In this document: piece by piece, positions 51,790-61,495 of the stretch
How the letters are laid out: the number at the start of each line of letters is the position of its first letter
Numbering within the stretch: position 1 is the stretch's first letter
Origin: Caenibius sp. WL
GTDB taxonomy: Bacteria > Pseudomonadota > Alphaproteobacteria > Sphingomonadales > Sphingomonadaceae
NCBI RefSeq assembly: GCF_019803445.1
Contig: NZ_CP081844.1
Coordinates: forward strand, 508,501 to 572,500
Reading direction: 5' to 3'
DNA length: 64,000 nucleotides
Program-made: the position numbers and the translations under genes
The notes under the pieces: generated by a model
What the model was told of the DNA's origin: nothing
What the model saw: only the letters and a program-made list of their open reading frames with translations
The model's database searches: none

Positions 51790-52754
51790 AACGCTGGAAG
51801 AAGCTGATCGGCCTTGCGGTCAGCTTGCTGGTGCTGGCGCTGCTGTGGCGCGCGGTCGATCCCGCCGCGATCTGGGCGGCGATGCGCGGGGCCGATCCGC
51901 TGTGGCTGGGTATCGGCCTTGCCATGGTCGTGCCGTTGACGCTGGTCACCGCATGGCGGTTCCGCCTGTTGGCGCGGGCCGATCTGGGCATGGGCGAAGC
52001 GACCAGGCTGATCCTGGCCGCTTCCACGCTCAATCTCGCGCTGCCGTCGAAAATGGGCGATGTCGCGAAAGCCTGGGTGCTGGTCTATCGTCACCGCTTC
52101 GCGGGTGAACGGGCGTTGTCGCTGGTGGTGTTCGAAAAGATGCTGGATATGGCCTCGCTCCTTGCTTGGGGTGTGCCCGCGCTGCTCTGGGTCGGTGGGC
52201 GCGATGCGGCGTACTGGCTGGCCGCCGCCGCCATTGGCGGGCTGTTCCTGCTGCTGGCGCTGCTGCTTGCCCCTGTGCCGCTGACGGCCACATTGCTGCG
52301 CCTGCTCGCGCGCTGGGCCCCGGCCCGGCTGGCCCGGCGCATTGCCGCTTTTCAGAACGAATGGACCCGCACGGTGGAATGGTTCTGGGGTGGGCGCCGG
52401 GCCGGCGGGATCGTCGCCATGTCGTTTCTGCTGTGGGGCGGGCATCTGTTCCAGTTCTGGCTGTTCGCCCGCGCACTCGGCCCCGCCATGCCTCTGCTCG
52501 ACAACATGGCGTTCGCCACGCTTGCCATCCTCGCCGGACTGGTGCCCCTGACCGCGGCGGGCATGGGGACGCGCGATGCGGCGATCGTGGGGCTCTATGG
52601 CCCGGCGCTGGGGCAAGGGGCGGCGGCGGTGCTCGGCGTGCTGGCCACTTCGCGCTATATCATTCCTGCGCTGGCGGGCCTGCCGTTTCTCGGCGATTAC
52701 TGGCAGCGTGACAAGCCCCGGCCGGATGCTGTGCCCGGCGCACCCGCACCATGA
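51786..52754 (+). CDS. Flippase-like membrane protein (lysylphosphatidylglycerol synthase TM/UPF0104 family)
   Basis: A 322-residue polytopic protein with about eight hydrophobic segments. The family blocks LNLALPSKMGDVAKAWVLVY and FEKMLDMASLLAWGVPALLW are visible, as is LTAAGMGTRDAAIVGLYG near the C-terminus. UPF0104/AglD-like proteins often sit in polyprenyl-linked glycan loci and are thought to move lipid-linked sugars. The true start is the ATG at 51786, overlapping the previous stop (ATGA). It overlaps the next gene by 4 bp. Confidence 0.85.
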   Translation: MKRWKKLIGLAVSLLVLALLWRAVDPAAIWAAMRGADPLWLGIGLAMVVPLTLVTAWRFRLLARADLGMGEATRLILAASTLNLALPSKMGDVAKAWVLVYRHRFAGERALSLVVFEKMLDMASLLAWGVPALLWVGGRDAAYWLAAAAIGGLFLLLALLLAPVPLTATLLRLLARWAPARLARRIAAFQNEWTRTVEWFWGGRRAGGIVAMSFLLWGGHLFQFWLFARALGPAMPLLDNMAFATLAILAGLVPLTAAGMGTRDAAIVGLYGPALGQGAAAVLGVLATSRYIIPALAGLPFLGDYWQRDKPRPDAVPGAPAP

Positions 52755-54472
52755 TCGCGCGCGTGGCCGTCGCTTTCGCCGCGCCCGATGGGCGGCATTG
52801 GCGGTGGCTCTATGCGGCGTTGGTGGGGGTGCTGGCGCTGAATTTCCTCTGGCGCTTCGGCTTTTTTCTGCCCGGCGCCCACTGGCTGATCGATGACGAT
52901 GCCCGCCAGTTCCTGAGCTGGACCGCGCGCCTTGCCGATCCAGCCGCCTTGCCGGGCGATCTGTTGGCGGACTATTGGCAATCGGTCACACCGCTGCCGT
53001 TCCAGTGGCTGCTGCGGGGCTTTGCCTTGCTGGGCGTGGGCCCGGTCATGGCGGTGAAGATTCTGCCGCTGCTCGTGCTCGGGATCACGGCCGTGCTGGC
53101 GTGGAAAGTCGCGCTGGCGCTGACCCGGCATCCGCTGGCGGCGTTCGTCGCGGCATCGGCGGTGCTGTTGATGCTGGCGCGGGCGGACAATCTGATGTCG
53201 GGCACGCCGCGCGTGTTTTCCGCGCCACTGGTGCTGCTGTTCCTCTATGGCCTTGCGCGCCAGCGCGCTGCGCCGATGGTGGCGGGCATTGCCGTGCTGG
53301 GGGCGGTCTATCCCGCGCCTGCCGTTTCGGCTTTCGGCATGCTCGGGCTCAGCAAGCTGCGCCTGCCGCCGCGCTTCTTCGACTGGTCATGGCGGACGGT
53401 GCTGCTGCTGGCCGCGTGCTTTGCCGGGCTGGTGCTGTTGGCGCTGCCTTTCGCGGCGAAAACGGGTACATTCGGCCCGACAATCGATCTTGCGGACGCG
53501 CTGACGATGCCGGGCATGGCTTTGCCCACCGGGCGCAGCACGATTGTCGATGGCAGCGGGCATGTGGGCTGGTTGTGTTCCCGCCGCATGGGTTTTGCAC
53601 CGCTGCTATTTCGCTGCACGGGCGCGGCCGATCCGCGCACCTGGCTGCTCTATGCGCTGTTGATCCTGCCCGCGCTGGCGATGTTCGCGCTGTGGTGGCG
53701 GATGGGGCGCAAGCCCGGCCTCGCGCGGTGGAACCCAACGCCGATCTATGCGCTGGCGCTGGGCTCGGCACTAGTCTGTTACACGATTGCCGCGCTGGTC
53801 GCATTCCAGCTGCATCTGCCCGGCCGTTACAGCCAGCGGCTGCTCGAAATCACCATGCCGCTGGCGCTGGGGCATTTTCTGGGAATGGCCTGCGTGCTGG
53901 CGGTGGCCAAAGGCAGGGCATGCCGCGCGGCCGCGATCATGGCACTGCTGACGCTGGCGTTGTTTGCCGGGGCTGGCATGGTCAAAGCGGGCAGAGTGGC
54001 AAAACCGGCCGATCCGGGCGCGATCGTATTCGTCGCCGGATTGCCGGAGGGGGTCCGTATCGGCGGTGTCAGCGATCAACTCGACAGCCTGCCCGCGCTT
54101 GCCGGGCGATCCGTGATCGCCACGCCAGAACACGCAATCCCCTATCACAAGGGTTATTTCGGCCGGATCGAAGGGCGGTTGCAGGCCTCCTTGACCATGA
54201 TCGCCAGCGACGATCCCGCTGTGTTGACGGCCTATGTCCGCCGCTGGGGGATCACGCATATCGCCGTCGACCGTGCCTTTGTCACGGTGGGGGCGCTGCC
54301 GCGCGATTATGCCCGGGTCGTGCCCGCGGCGGCCGCGCAGGCGCAGGCCGCCGTGGCGTCTCGCGCTTCCCTGGTGCGCCGTTATGCTGTGGCATGCGCG
54401 GTCTATGCCGGGCCGTCGGTCATTCTCGCCGATTCTGCCTGCCTCATACGAAAAGGGGCGGCTGCCCGGTAG
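52751..54472 (+). CDS. Polytopic membrane protein, possible GT-C-like glycosyltransferase
   Basis: A 573-residue protein with ten or more membrane segments and a C-terminal soluble part (about 430-573). The first loop WLIDDDARQFLSWTARLADP has acidic residues where GT-C enzymes carry their catalytic Asp. This, plus genomic position, suggests transfer of a lipid-linked sugar at the outer face of the membrane. No named family is recognised. Last gene of the operon; its stop codon lies within a terminator hairpin. Confidence 0.68.
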   Translation: MIARVAVAFAAPDGRHWRWLYAALVGVLALNFLWRFGFFLPGAHWLIDDDARQFLSWTARLADPAALPGDLLADYWQSVTPLPFQWLLRGFALLGVGPVMAVKILPLLVLGITAVLAWKVALALTRHPLAAFVAASAVLLMLARADNLMSGTPRVFSAPLVLLFLYGLARQRAAPMVAGIAVLGAVYPAPAVSAFGMLGLSKLRLPPRFFDWSWRTVLLLAACFAGLVLLALPFAAKTGTFGPTIDLADALTMPGMALPTGRSTIVDGSGHVGWLCSRRMGFAPLLFRCTGAADPRTWLLYALLILPALAMFALWWRMGRKPGLARWNPTPIYALALGSALVCYTIAALVAFQLHLPGRYSQRLLEITMPLALGHFLGMACVLAVAKGRACRAAAIMALLTLALFAGAGMVKAGRVAKPADPGAIVFVAGLPEGVRIGGVSDQLDSLPALAGRSVIATPEHAIPYHKGYFGRIEGRLQASLTMIASDDPAVLTAYVRRWGITHIAVDRAFVTVGALPRDYARVVPAAAAQAQAAVASRASLVRRYAVACAVYAGPSVILADSACLIRKGAAAR

Positions 54473-54485
54473 CAACCGCCCCTTT
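54452..54485 (+). terminator. Terminator at the end of the glycan operon
   Basis: Perfect 10-bp arms AAAGGGGCGG (54452-54461) and CCGCCCCTTT (54476-54485) overlap the stop codon of the membrane protein gene. It lies between convergent genes and could stop transcription from both sides. Confidence 0.8.
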
Positions 54486-54504
54486 CATGCAATCGATCGG
54501 GTGA

Positions 54505-55692
54505 TCAGGCGCAGCGTTCGATCACCATGGCGATGCCCTGGCCACCGCCGATGCACATCGTGATCAGACCATACCGGCCGCCGATCCGTTCCAGTTCGTA
54601 CATCGTCTTCACGGTGATGACCGACCCGGTGGCGCCGACCGCGTGGCCCAGCGAGATACCGCTGCCGTTAGGATTGACCTTCTCCGGCGGGAACTTGAGG
54701 TCTTTCGCGACCGCGCAGGCCTGCACGGCGAACGCTTCGTTGGATTCGATCACATCGATATCATCGATGGTCAGGCCGGCACGCTCCAGCGCAATCGGCA
54801 CGGCGTGGATCGGACCGAGGCCCATCACTTCCGGTGCGACGCCCGCATGACCCCAGGAAATGATCTTGGCCATCGGCTTCAGGCCCTTGGCCTTGACCGC
54901 TTCTTCCGAAGCCACGATCACGGCGGCGGCGGCATCGTTGATGCCCGAGGCGTTGCCCGCAGTCACCGTGCCGTCTTTCTTGAACGCGGCTTTCAACGCG
55001 CCCATCTGTTCGACCGTGGCATCGCCGCGAACGTGTTCGTCGGTGTCGAACATCACGGTGCCCTTGCGGGTCTTGATTTCGAGCGGGAGAATCTGGCTCT
55101 TGAAGCGGCCTTCGGCAATGGCGTGGGCGGCGCGCTTGTGGCTTTCGACTGCCAGCGCATCCTGTTCTTCACGGCCGATGTTATAGCGTTCGGCCACGTT
55201 TTCGGCGGTGATGCCCATGTGGCCGTTGCCGAACGGGTCCTGCAGCGACGCCAGCATGGCGTCGATCATCACCATATCACCCATCTTGTTGCCCCAGCGC
55301 GCGCTTTTGAGCACATGGGGGGCGTTGCTCATGCTTTCGGTGCCGCCGGCTGCCGCGATATCGGCTTCACCGTCGTCAACGATGCGGGCCGCCAGAATGA
55401 TCGCTTCGAGGGCCGAACCGCACAGGCGGTTGATAGTGAGAGCGGGGGTGGCGACGGGAATGCCGGCGTTGACCGCCGAAACGCGGGCGAGATACGCGTC
55501 GCGGGGCTCGCTTTGGATCACCTGACCGATCACGACATGGCCGATGTCCTCGGGCGTGACTCCAGCGCGGGCGATGGCTTCGCCGAGCACTGCCGTGGCA
55601 AGCTGGTCCGGCTTGAAGCTCTTCAGCCCGCCGCCGAAATCGCCGATGGCGGTGCGAACGCCGGAGACCAGGTAAATGGGTTTGAGGGGCAC
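54505..55692 (-). CDS. Acetyl-CoA C-acyltransferase (thiolase)
   Basis: A 395-residue thiolase. The acyl-carrier Cys is in TINRLCGSALEAI. The active-site blocks ESNEAFAVQACA, NPNGSGISLGHAVGATG and TMCIGGGQGIA complete the family motifs. The start is a GTG at 55692 with GGAGG seven bases upstream; the open frame continues to 55743 without support. It condenses or cleaves acyl-CoA in PHB synthesis, beta-oxidation or side-chain degradation. Neighbours do not decide which role applies. Confidence 0.93.
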   Translation of the reverse strand: MPLKPIYLVSGVRTAIGDFGGGLKSFKPDQLATAVLGEAIARAGVTPEDIGHVVIGQVIQSEPRDAYLARVSAVNAGIPVATPALTINRLCGSALEAIILAARIVDDGEADIAAAGGTESMSNAPHVLKSARWGNKMGDMVMIDAMLASLQDPFGNGHMGITAENVAERYNIGREEQDALAVESHKRAAHAIAEGRFKSQILPLEIKTRKGTVMFDTDEHVRGDATVEQMGALKAAFKKDGTVTAGNASGINDAAAAVIVASEEAVKAKGLKPMAKIISWGHAGVAPEVMGLGPIHAVPIALERAGLTIDDIDVIESNEAFAVQACAVAKDLKFPPEKVNPNGSGISLGHAVGATGSVITVKTMYELERIGGRYGLITMCIGGGQGIAMVIERCA

Positions 55693-55829
55693 GGTATGTC
55701 CTCCGTTAGGAAAGTTGCGACCAGGCGATCCGTTGTCCGCCATTTGCTTGGCGGTGTCCTAGGAGCGCCCGGCCGCAATTTCCAGTCTTTACGACATACC
55801 TTTTTGCAGTTGCGAAATCTTGCCCCTGC

Positions 55830-56597
55830 TCAGGCCGCCTGTGCGGCGGCCTTGACCTTTTCCAGCACCATTTCGGCGTGTTCTTTCCGGCAGATAAGCA
55901 GGTCCGGCATATATGTGTCGGCCTGGTTGTAAACCAGCGGAGAACCGTCGATTCGCGAGCAATGCAGGCCAAAAGCCTGCGCCACGGCCACCGGTGCGCA
56001 GCTATCCCATTCGAACTGGCCGCCGGAATGGAGATAGATATCCGCTTCGCCGCGAATCACCGCCATCGCCTTCGCACCTGCGGAACCCATCGGCACCAGT
56101 TCGGCGCCGATCGCTTCCGCCACGGCCACCGCTTCCGCCGCCGGGCGGGTGCGGCTGACAACCATGCGCAGCGGCTCCCCAGCGGCGGGCAGCGGTGCGG
56201 GCTGGTCCGAGCGCAGCACCAGGTCGAGCCCGGGCAGCGCCACCGCGCCGATGGCCGGCGCACCGTCCACCGTCAGGGCGATATGCACCGCCCAGTCGGT
56301 GCGTTCCTCACCATATTCACGCGTGCCATCGACCGGATCGATGATCCACACGCGCGATTTGGAAAGGCGTTCTTCGGTGTCCTTGCTTTCTTCCGACAGC
56401 AGGCCGTCATCCGCGCGTTGCTCGCGCAGCGCGTTGATGAGGAACTGGTTGGCGGTGACATCGCCCGCCTTGCCCAGCGCCTTGCCCCCGATCAGACCGC
56501 TCGCCCGGACCTGCAGCAGAATCTTTCCTGCTGCATCGGCCAGACGGGCGGCAAGATCGGCGTCGTCCTTCACGATCTCGCTGGTGCTGCCGCTCAT
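55830..56597 (-). CDS. cysQ: 3'(2'),5'-bisphosphate nucleotidase CysQ
   Basis: A 255-residue Mg-dependent phosphatase of the inositol-monophosphatase family. Metal ligands appear in [20 protein letters not shown] and [14 protein letters not shown]. It removes the 3'-phosphate of PAP/PAPS, the by-product of sulfate activation. It overlaps cysN/C by 4 bp (ATGA) and forms the end of a sulfate-assimilation operon. Confidence 0.93.
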   Translation of the reverse strand: MSGSTSEIVKDDADLAARLADAAGKILLQVRASGLIGGKALGKAGDVTANQFLINALREQRADDGLLSEESKDTEERLSKSRVWIIDPVDGTREYGEERTDWAVHIALTVDGAPAIGAVALPGLDLVLRSDQPAPLPAAGEPLRMVVSRTRPAAEAVAVAEAIGAELVPMGSAGAKAMAVIRGEADIYLHSGGQFEWDSCAPVAVAQAFGLHCSRIDGSPLVYNQADTYMPDLLICRKEHAEMVLEKVKAAAQAA

Positions 56598-58510
56598 GAC
56601 AGCACCTGCTCGACGATCAGTTCAGCGGCCTCTTCGGCGGTCATCGTGGTCGTGTCGACGGTGATTTCCGGGTTTTCAGGCGGCTCGTAGGGACTGTCGA
56701 TACCGGTGAAGTTCTTCAGTTCACCCGCACGCGCCTTCTTGTAGAGGCCCTTCACGTCGCGGCTTTCGGCCACTTCGAGCGGGGTGTTGACGTGGATTTC
56801 CACGAATTCACCTTCGGCCATCATGCTGCGCGCCAGCTGGCGTTCGGCGCGGAAGGGCGAGATGAACGAAGTCAGCACGATCAACCCGGCATCGGTCATC
56901 AACCGGGCCACTTCGCCGATACGGCGGATGTTTTCCACCCGGTCGGCATCGGTGAAGCCCAGATCCTTGTTGAGCCCGTGGCGGATGTTGTCCCCATCGA
57001 GGATGAAAGTGTGCTTGCCCATGGCATGCAGTTTCTGTTCGACAAGGTTGGCGATGGTCGACTTGCCCGAACCCGACAGGCCGGTGAACCACAGCACGCG
57101 CGGACGCTGGTGCTTGATCGCGGCATGCGATTCGCGGCTGACATCGATCGACTGCCAGTGCACGTTCTGTGCCCGGCGCAGCGCGAAGTGGATCGTGCCC
57201 GCAGCCACCGTGGCATTGGTCATCCGGTCGATCAGGATGAAGCCGCCCATGTCCTTGCTTTCGGCATAGGGGGCGAAGACCACGCGCTTGTCGGTGCTGA
57301 ATTCGCACACGCCGATGTCGTTGAGCCCCAGCGTCTTGGCCGCCAGATGCTCCATCGTGTTCACGTCGATGCGGTACTTCGGATGCTGCACCGCGGCCGA
57401 CACGGTCTGCGTGCCGATCTTCATGATGTAGTTGCGGCCGGGGAGCATTTCCTCGTCCGCCATCCACACGATGGTCGCTTCGAACTGGTCGGCGGCTTCG
57501 GCCGGATCGTCCGCCGCGCAGATCACGTCGCCGCGCGAACAGTCGATTTCATCGGCGAACGTCACGGTGATGGACTGGCCCGCCGCCGCTTCGTCGAGAT
57601 CGCCGTCGAACGTGACGATGCGCGAAATCGTGCTTGTCTTGCCCGAAGGGATCACGCGGATCGCGTCGCCCGGCTTGACCGTGCCCGATGCGATCTGCCC
57701 GGCAAAGCCGCGGAAATCGAGATTCGGACGGTTGACCCACTGCACCGGCAGACGGAACGGCCCGGAAGCGCCTTCATCAAGGCCGAGATCGACCGTTTCG
57801 AGATGTTCGAGCAGCACCGGCCCTTCGTACCACGCGGTGTTGTCGCTGCGGGTGGTGATATTGTCGCCCGCAAGGCCCGAAATCGGGATCGCGGTGAACT
57901 TCTCGATGCCGATCTGCTTCGCGAAATCGCGATAGTCGGCCACGATCCGCTCGAACGTGGACTGATCGTAATCGACGAGATCCATCTTGTTCACGGCCAG
58001 CACGATGTGGCGGATGCCGATCTGCTTGGCCAGGAACGAGTGGCGGCGCGTCTGCGTCAGCACGCCCTTGCGCGCATCGGTCAGAATCACGGCCATATCG
58101 GCGGTGGAAGCGCCCGTCACCATGTTGCGGGTGTACTGTTCATGGCCGGGGCAATCCGCGACGATGAACTTGCGCTTTTCGGTGGCGAAGAAGCGATAGG
58201 CCACGTCGATCGTGATGCCCTGTTCGCGTTCGGCGGCCAGACCGTCGACCAGCAGGGCGAAATCGATTTGCTGCCCCTGCGTGCCGACCTTCTTGCTGTC
58301 GCTTTCCAGCGCGGCGAGCTGGTCTTCGAAGATCATCTTCGAATCGTAGAGCAGGCGGCCGATCAGAGTCGACTTGCCGTCATCCACGCTGCCGCAGGTG
58401 ATGAAGCGCAGCATGGTCTTGTGCTGGTGCACTTCGAGGTACTTGTCGATATCCTCGGCGATCAGCGCGTCGGTCTGATAAACCGGTTCCTGGGTGTTCG
58501 TCGTGGCCAT
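56594..58510 (-). CDS. cysNC: Bifunctional sulfate adenylyltransferase large subunit / APS kinase
   Basis: A 638-residue fusion. The N-terminal CysN GTPase part has G1 [16 protein letters not shown], switch region [17 protein letters not shown]3 [14 protein letters not shown] and G4 LAVNKMDLV. The C-terminal CysC part (from about 455) has Walker [13 protein letters not shown] and [16 protein letters not shown]. It activates sulfate to APS and then PAPS together with CysD. The TGATG overlap with cysD confirms coupling. Confidence 0.96.
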   Translation of the reverse strand: MATTNTQEPVYQTDALIAEDIDKYLEVHQHKTMLRFITCGSVDDGKSTLIGRLLYDSKMIFEDQLAALESDSKKVGTQGQQIDFALLVDGLAAEREQGITIDVAYRFFATEKRKFIVADCPGHEQYTRNMVTGASTADMAVILTDARKGVLTQTRRHSFLAKQIGIRHIVLAVNKMDLVDYDQSTFERIVADYRDFAKQIGIEKFTAIPISGLAGDNITTRSDNTAWYEGPVLLEHLETVDLGLDEGASGPFRLPVQWVNRPNLDFRGFAGQIASGTVKPGDAIRVIPSGKTSTISRIVTFDGDLDEAAAGQSITVTFADEIDCSRGDVICAADDPAEAADQFEATIVWMADEEMLPGRNYIMKIGTQTVSAAVQHPKYRIDVNTMEHLAAKTLGLNDIGVCEFSTDKRVVFAPYAESKDMGGFILIDRMTNATVAAGTIHFALRRAQNVHWQSIDVSRESHAAIKHQRPRVLWFTGLSGSGKSTIANLVEQKLHAMGKHTFILDGDNIRHGLNKDLGFTDADRVENIRRIGEVARLMTDAGLIVLTSFISPFRAERQLARSMMAEGEFVEIHVNTPLEVAESRDVKGLYKKARAGELKNFTGIDSPYEPPENPEITVDTTTMTAEEAAELIVEQVLS

Positions 58511-59409
58511 CAGAAATACCCCTCCTGCTTCTTTTTCTCCATGCCTGCGCCGCCTTCGTCCTTATCGATGGCGCGGCCCTGCCGTTCCGAGGTCGTCGTC
58601 AGCAGCATTTCCTGGATGATTTCGGGCAAGGTCGCCGCTTCGCTTTCCACCGCGCCGGTCAGCGGGTAGCAGCCCAGCGTGCGGAAGCGGATCGAACGTT
58701 CGACCGGCACTTCGCCTTCGGCCAGCGGAAAACGGTCGTCATCGACCATCAGCAACAGACCGTCGCGTTCCACCGTCGGGCGCTTGGCCGAGAAGTAGAG
58801 CGGCACGATCTCGATGCCTTCGAGATGGATGTACTGCCAGATGTCCAGCTCGGTCCAGTTGGACAGCGGGAACACGCGGATGCTTTCGCCCTTGTTCTTG
58901 CGGGCGTTATAAAGCTTCCACAGTTCGGGGCGCTGGTTCTTGGGGTCCCAGCCGTGGTTGGCGTTGCGGAACGAGAAGATGCGCTCTTTCGCGCGGCTCT
59001 TTTCCTCGTCACGGCGCGCGCCGCCGAAAGCCGCGTCGAAACCGTACTTGTCGAGCGCCTGCTTGAGGCCTTCGGTCTTCCACATGTCGGTGTGGAGCGC
59101 CCCGTGGTCAAACGGGTTGATGCCCTTTTCGAGCGCTTCGGGGTTCTGATAGACGAGCAGTTCCATGCCTGCGTCCCTCGCCGCCTTGTCGCGCAGCTTG
59201 TACATGTCCTGGAATTTCCAGGTCGTGTCGACATGCAGCAGCGGGAACGGCGGCGGCGCCGGATAGAACGCCTTCTTCGCAAGGTGCAGCATCACAGCCG
59301 AATCCTTGCCCACCGAATAAAGCATGACCGGGTTTTCCACCTCGGCCACGACTTCGCGCATGATATGGATACTTTCGGCTTCAAGCCGTTGCAAATGGGT
59401 CATCGTCAT
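58510..59409 (-). CDS. cysD: Sulfate adenylyltransferase small subunit
   Basis: A 299-residue PAPS-reductase-like ATP pyrophosphatase. The PP-loop is [16 protein letters not shown]. Other typical blocks are [19 protein letters not shown], and [21 protein letters not shown] chose the start [13 protein letters not shown] at 59409; the frame opens at 59472 without a ribosome-binding site. CysD hydrolyses ATP to adenylate sulfate with CysN. First gene of the cysD-cysNC-cysQ operon. No PAPS reductase gene lies in the window. Confidence 0.95.
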   Translation of the reverse strand: MTMTHLQRLEAESIHIMREVVAEVENPVMLYSVGKDSAVMLHLAKKAFYPAPPPFPLLHVDTTWKFQDMYKLRDKAARDAGMELLVYQNPEALEKGINPFDHGALHTDMWKTEGLKQALDKYGFDAAFGGARRDEEKSRAKERIFSFRNANHGWDPKNQRPELWKLYNARKNKGESIRVFPLSNWTELDIWQYIHLEGIEIVPLYFSAKRPTVERDGLLLMVDDDRFPLAEGEVPVERSIRFRTLGCYPLTGAVESEAATLPEIIQEMLLTTTSERQGRAIDKDEGGAGMEKKKQEGYF

Positions 59410-59510
59410 CTGGTGATGGTCCCTTCTTCCTGTCCCGACGAGTGCGCCTGGTGATTCCAAAGTACGGCACACGGTGGCTGCGATCTAGACAGTGATTCTC
59501 GACATGTAGC

Positions 59511-59524
59511 CTCCCATATGGGAG
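59511..59524. promoter_or_regulatory. 14-bp perfect palindrome CTCCCATATGGGAG upstream of the luxR-type gene
   Basis: It lies in the divergent gap between cysD and a LuxR-family regulator, 26 bp before the regulator start. Position suggests autoregulation or cross-control of cysD; it could instead form a leader hairpin. Confidence 0.5.
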
Positions 59525-59550
59525 TATGTAATCGAGAGGACAGAAACCGC

Positions 59551-60657
59551 ATGCTCACCGCCCGCGACGAAGACGATCTGCTGACCGCGCTCTATGCGGG
59601 GTCGTTCGACCAGCCCTTGTGGCAGACGTTTCTCGACCGGCTGCGCGCGCGGCTGGGCGCGCGCTTTGCCGGGATCATCTTCCGCCCGCCGGATCGCCCA
59701 CCCAACAGCCCGGTGGAACTGTTTTCCGGCACGCGCGCGCCGCCTGCGCTCAATCAGCTCTACCGCGAGGAATTGTATAAGAACGATCCCTTCCTCGGCT
59801 TCCAGATGCGCGAAGGACGGGTCTATTCGCTGCCTGAACTGTTTATCGATGGCGATCCGGTGCACGAGACATTCCGCCGCGATGTCCTGGCGCCCAGCGG
59901 GATTCGGTTCATGCGGCTGGTGCGGGTCTCGGAACCGAGCGGAGTCAGCACCTGGCTCAGCGTCTCGCGCGACCGGAGCGATTTTTCGGCGGCGGATTCG
60001 GCGCTGCTCAGCCGCCTGGCGACGCATTTCCGCATCGCCTTGCGCAGCCATATCGCGCTGGAACGGGAAAGGATGCGGTCCAGCATCGCCGATGACATGA
60101 TGCGCCGTCTGGCGTTCGGCTGGATCAGCCTCGATGCCAACGGTTGCGTGGTGGAAGTGACGCCGCAGGCGCAGCGCATGCTGCAATATGGGCAGGGATT
60201 GCGGATTGCCCGCAACGGGCGTCTGGTGGCCTCGGATCCGCAGATCGACCGCAAGTTGTCCGCCGCGATCAAGGATCTGGCCTCGGCCCCCGGCGGGCGG
60301 CCCCGGGCAATGAGCATCAGCACCGACCCATGGGGGGAAATGCTGCTCGCCCCCGTCAGCGGGGAAGTCACGGGCACGGCGGGCACGCCGGCGATGATCG
60401 CCTACCTGCAAGGCGATACCCAGTCCGAATCCGACCGCTACGAACAGATTGCCGAACTGTTCGGCCTTCTGCCCAGCGAAGCGCGGCTTGCGCTGGCGCT
60501 CAGCCGGGGCATGTCCATTGCAGAAGCGGCGCAGAGCCTTGGCATCACCGTGGAAACCGCGCGAAACTATTCGAAGAAAATCTATGCCAAGATGGGCGCG
60601 CGGGGGCAGAACGATCTGATCCGCTATATCCTCACCAGCGTGCTTGCGCTGGCGTGA
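59551..60657 (+). CDS. LuxR-family transcriptional regulator
   Basis: A 368-residue regulator with start MLTARDEDDLLTALYAG at 59551 (GAGAGGA ten bases upstream). The first 300 residues form a sensor without an assigned family; hydrophobic and aromatic patches suggest PAS/GAF-like folds. The C-terminal LuxR helix-turn-helix is LPSEARLALALSRGMSIAEA followed by AQSLGITVETARNYSKKIYA. No autoinducer-binding signature is visible. The regulon is unknown; the divergent cys operon is the nearest candidate. Confidence 0.88.
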   Translation: MLTARDEDDLLTALYAGSFDQPLWQTFLDRLRARLGARFAGIIFRPPDRPPNSPVELFSGTRAPPALNQLYREELYKNDPFLGFQMREGRVYSLPELFIDGDPVHETFRRDVLAPSGIRFMRLVRVSEPSGVSTWLSVSRDRSDFSAADSALLSRLATHFRIALRSHIALERERMRSSIADDMMRRLAFGWISLDANGCVVEVTPQAQRMLQYGQGLRIARNGRLVASDPQIDRKLSAAIKDLASAPGGRPRAMSISTDPWGEMLLAPVSGEVTGTAGTPAMIAYLQGDTQSESDRYEQIAELFGLLPSEARLALALSRGMSIAEAAQSLGITVETARNYSKKIYAKMGARGQNDLIRYILTSVLALA

Positions 60658-60718
60658 ACCTTCCCATCGCGCGGTATTGCGGCGATAATGGCGGAAAAAT
60701 CACAGCAGGAAAGAGATC

Positions 60719-61465
60719 ATGCCGCTGACCATCCACCAGTTCCCGTGCCTGAGCGACAATTACGGCTTCCTCGTGCGCGATGGGGAAAGCGAGCGGGTTG
60801 CCTGTATCGATACGCCCGATGCCGCAGCGATCATCGCCGCGGCGGAAGCGCAGGGCTGGGGCATTGATCTGGTGCTCAACACCCATTGGCATCCCGATCA
60901 TGCCGGGGGCAATGCGGCGATCAAGGCCCGGTTCGGCGCAGAACTGATCGGCCCGCGGGAAGTGCTAGCGCATTACCCGCTCGACCGGGAGGTGGGCGAT
61001 GGCGATACCGTGGCGCTCGGCGGCACGCAGTTTGCCGTGCTCGACACCGGCGGGCATACGCTGGGCCATATCAGCTATTACGATGCAGCGGATGGAGTCG
61101 TGTTTGTCGGCGATACGCTGTTCCCGCTGGGATGCGGCCGGCTGTTCGAAGGAACGCCGCAACAGATGTGGGCCAGCCTGTCGCGGCTGGCGGAACTGCC
61201 GGCGGAGACGGTGGTGTACAGCGCGCATGAGTACACGCTCGCCAACGGGCGGTTCGCGCTTTCCGTCGATCCCGCGCCCGATCTGGCGGCGCGAATGGCG
61301 CAAGTGCGCGCGGCGCGCGAGCGGGGGGAGCCGACCGTGCCGACGACGATTGCGGCTGAACGTGCAACCAACCCGTTCCTGCGCGCTCCCCTGCTCAGTG
61401 CGGAGCATGAGCCGGCAGCGGCTTTTGCCCAACTGCGCGCGCTGAAGGACAATTTCAAAGGCTAG
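60719..61465 (+). CDS. gloB: Hydroxyacylglutathione hydrolase (glyoxalase II)
   Basis: A 248-residue metallo-beta-lactamase-fold enzyme that hydrolyses S-lactoylglutathione. Zinc motif NTHWHPDHAGGNAAI, further ligands in LDTGGHTLGHISYY, VFVGDTLFPLGCGRLFEG and YSAHEYTLANGRF. The C-terminal extension with ERATNPFLRA is that of GloB. It is preceded by an AGGAAAGAG ribosome-binding site and forms a single unit after the luxR-type gene. Confidence 0.94.
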   Translation: MPLTIHQFPCLSDNYGFLVRDGESERVACIDTPDAAAIIAAAEAQGWGIDLVLNTHWHPDHAGGNAAIKARFGAELIGPREVLAHYPLDREVGDGDTVALGGTQFAVLDTGGHTLGHISYYDAADGVVFVGDTLFPLGCGRLFEGTPQQMWASLSRLAELPAETVVYSAHEYTLANGRFALSVDPAPDLAARMAQVRAARERGEPTVPTTIAAERATNPFLRAPLLSAEHEPAAAFAQLRALKDNFKG

Positions 61466-61495
61466 CACCGGCGGAGCCGGCGATCGCGGTGGCGG

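Noticed and set aside
52975-54504. A 509-codon frame overlapping the polytopic membrane protein
   Set aside because: It is a shifted-frame shadow, rich in Arg/Ala/Gly with no membrane segments, while the true frame overlaps the previous gene by ATGA and shows many membrane segments.
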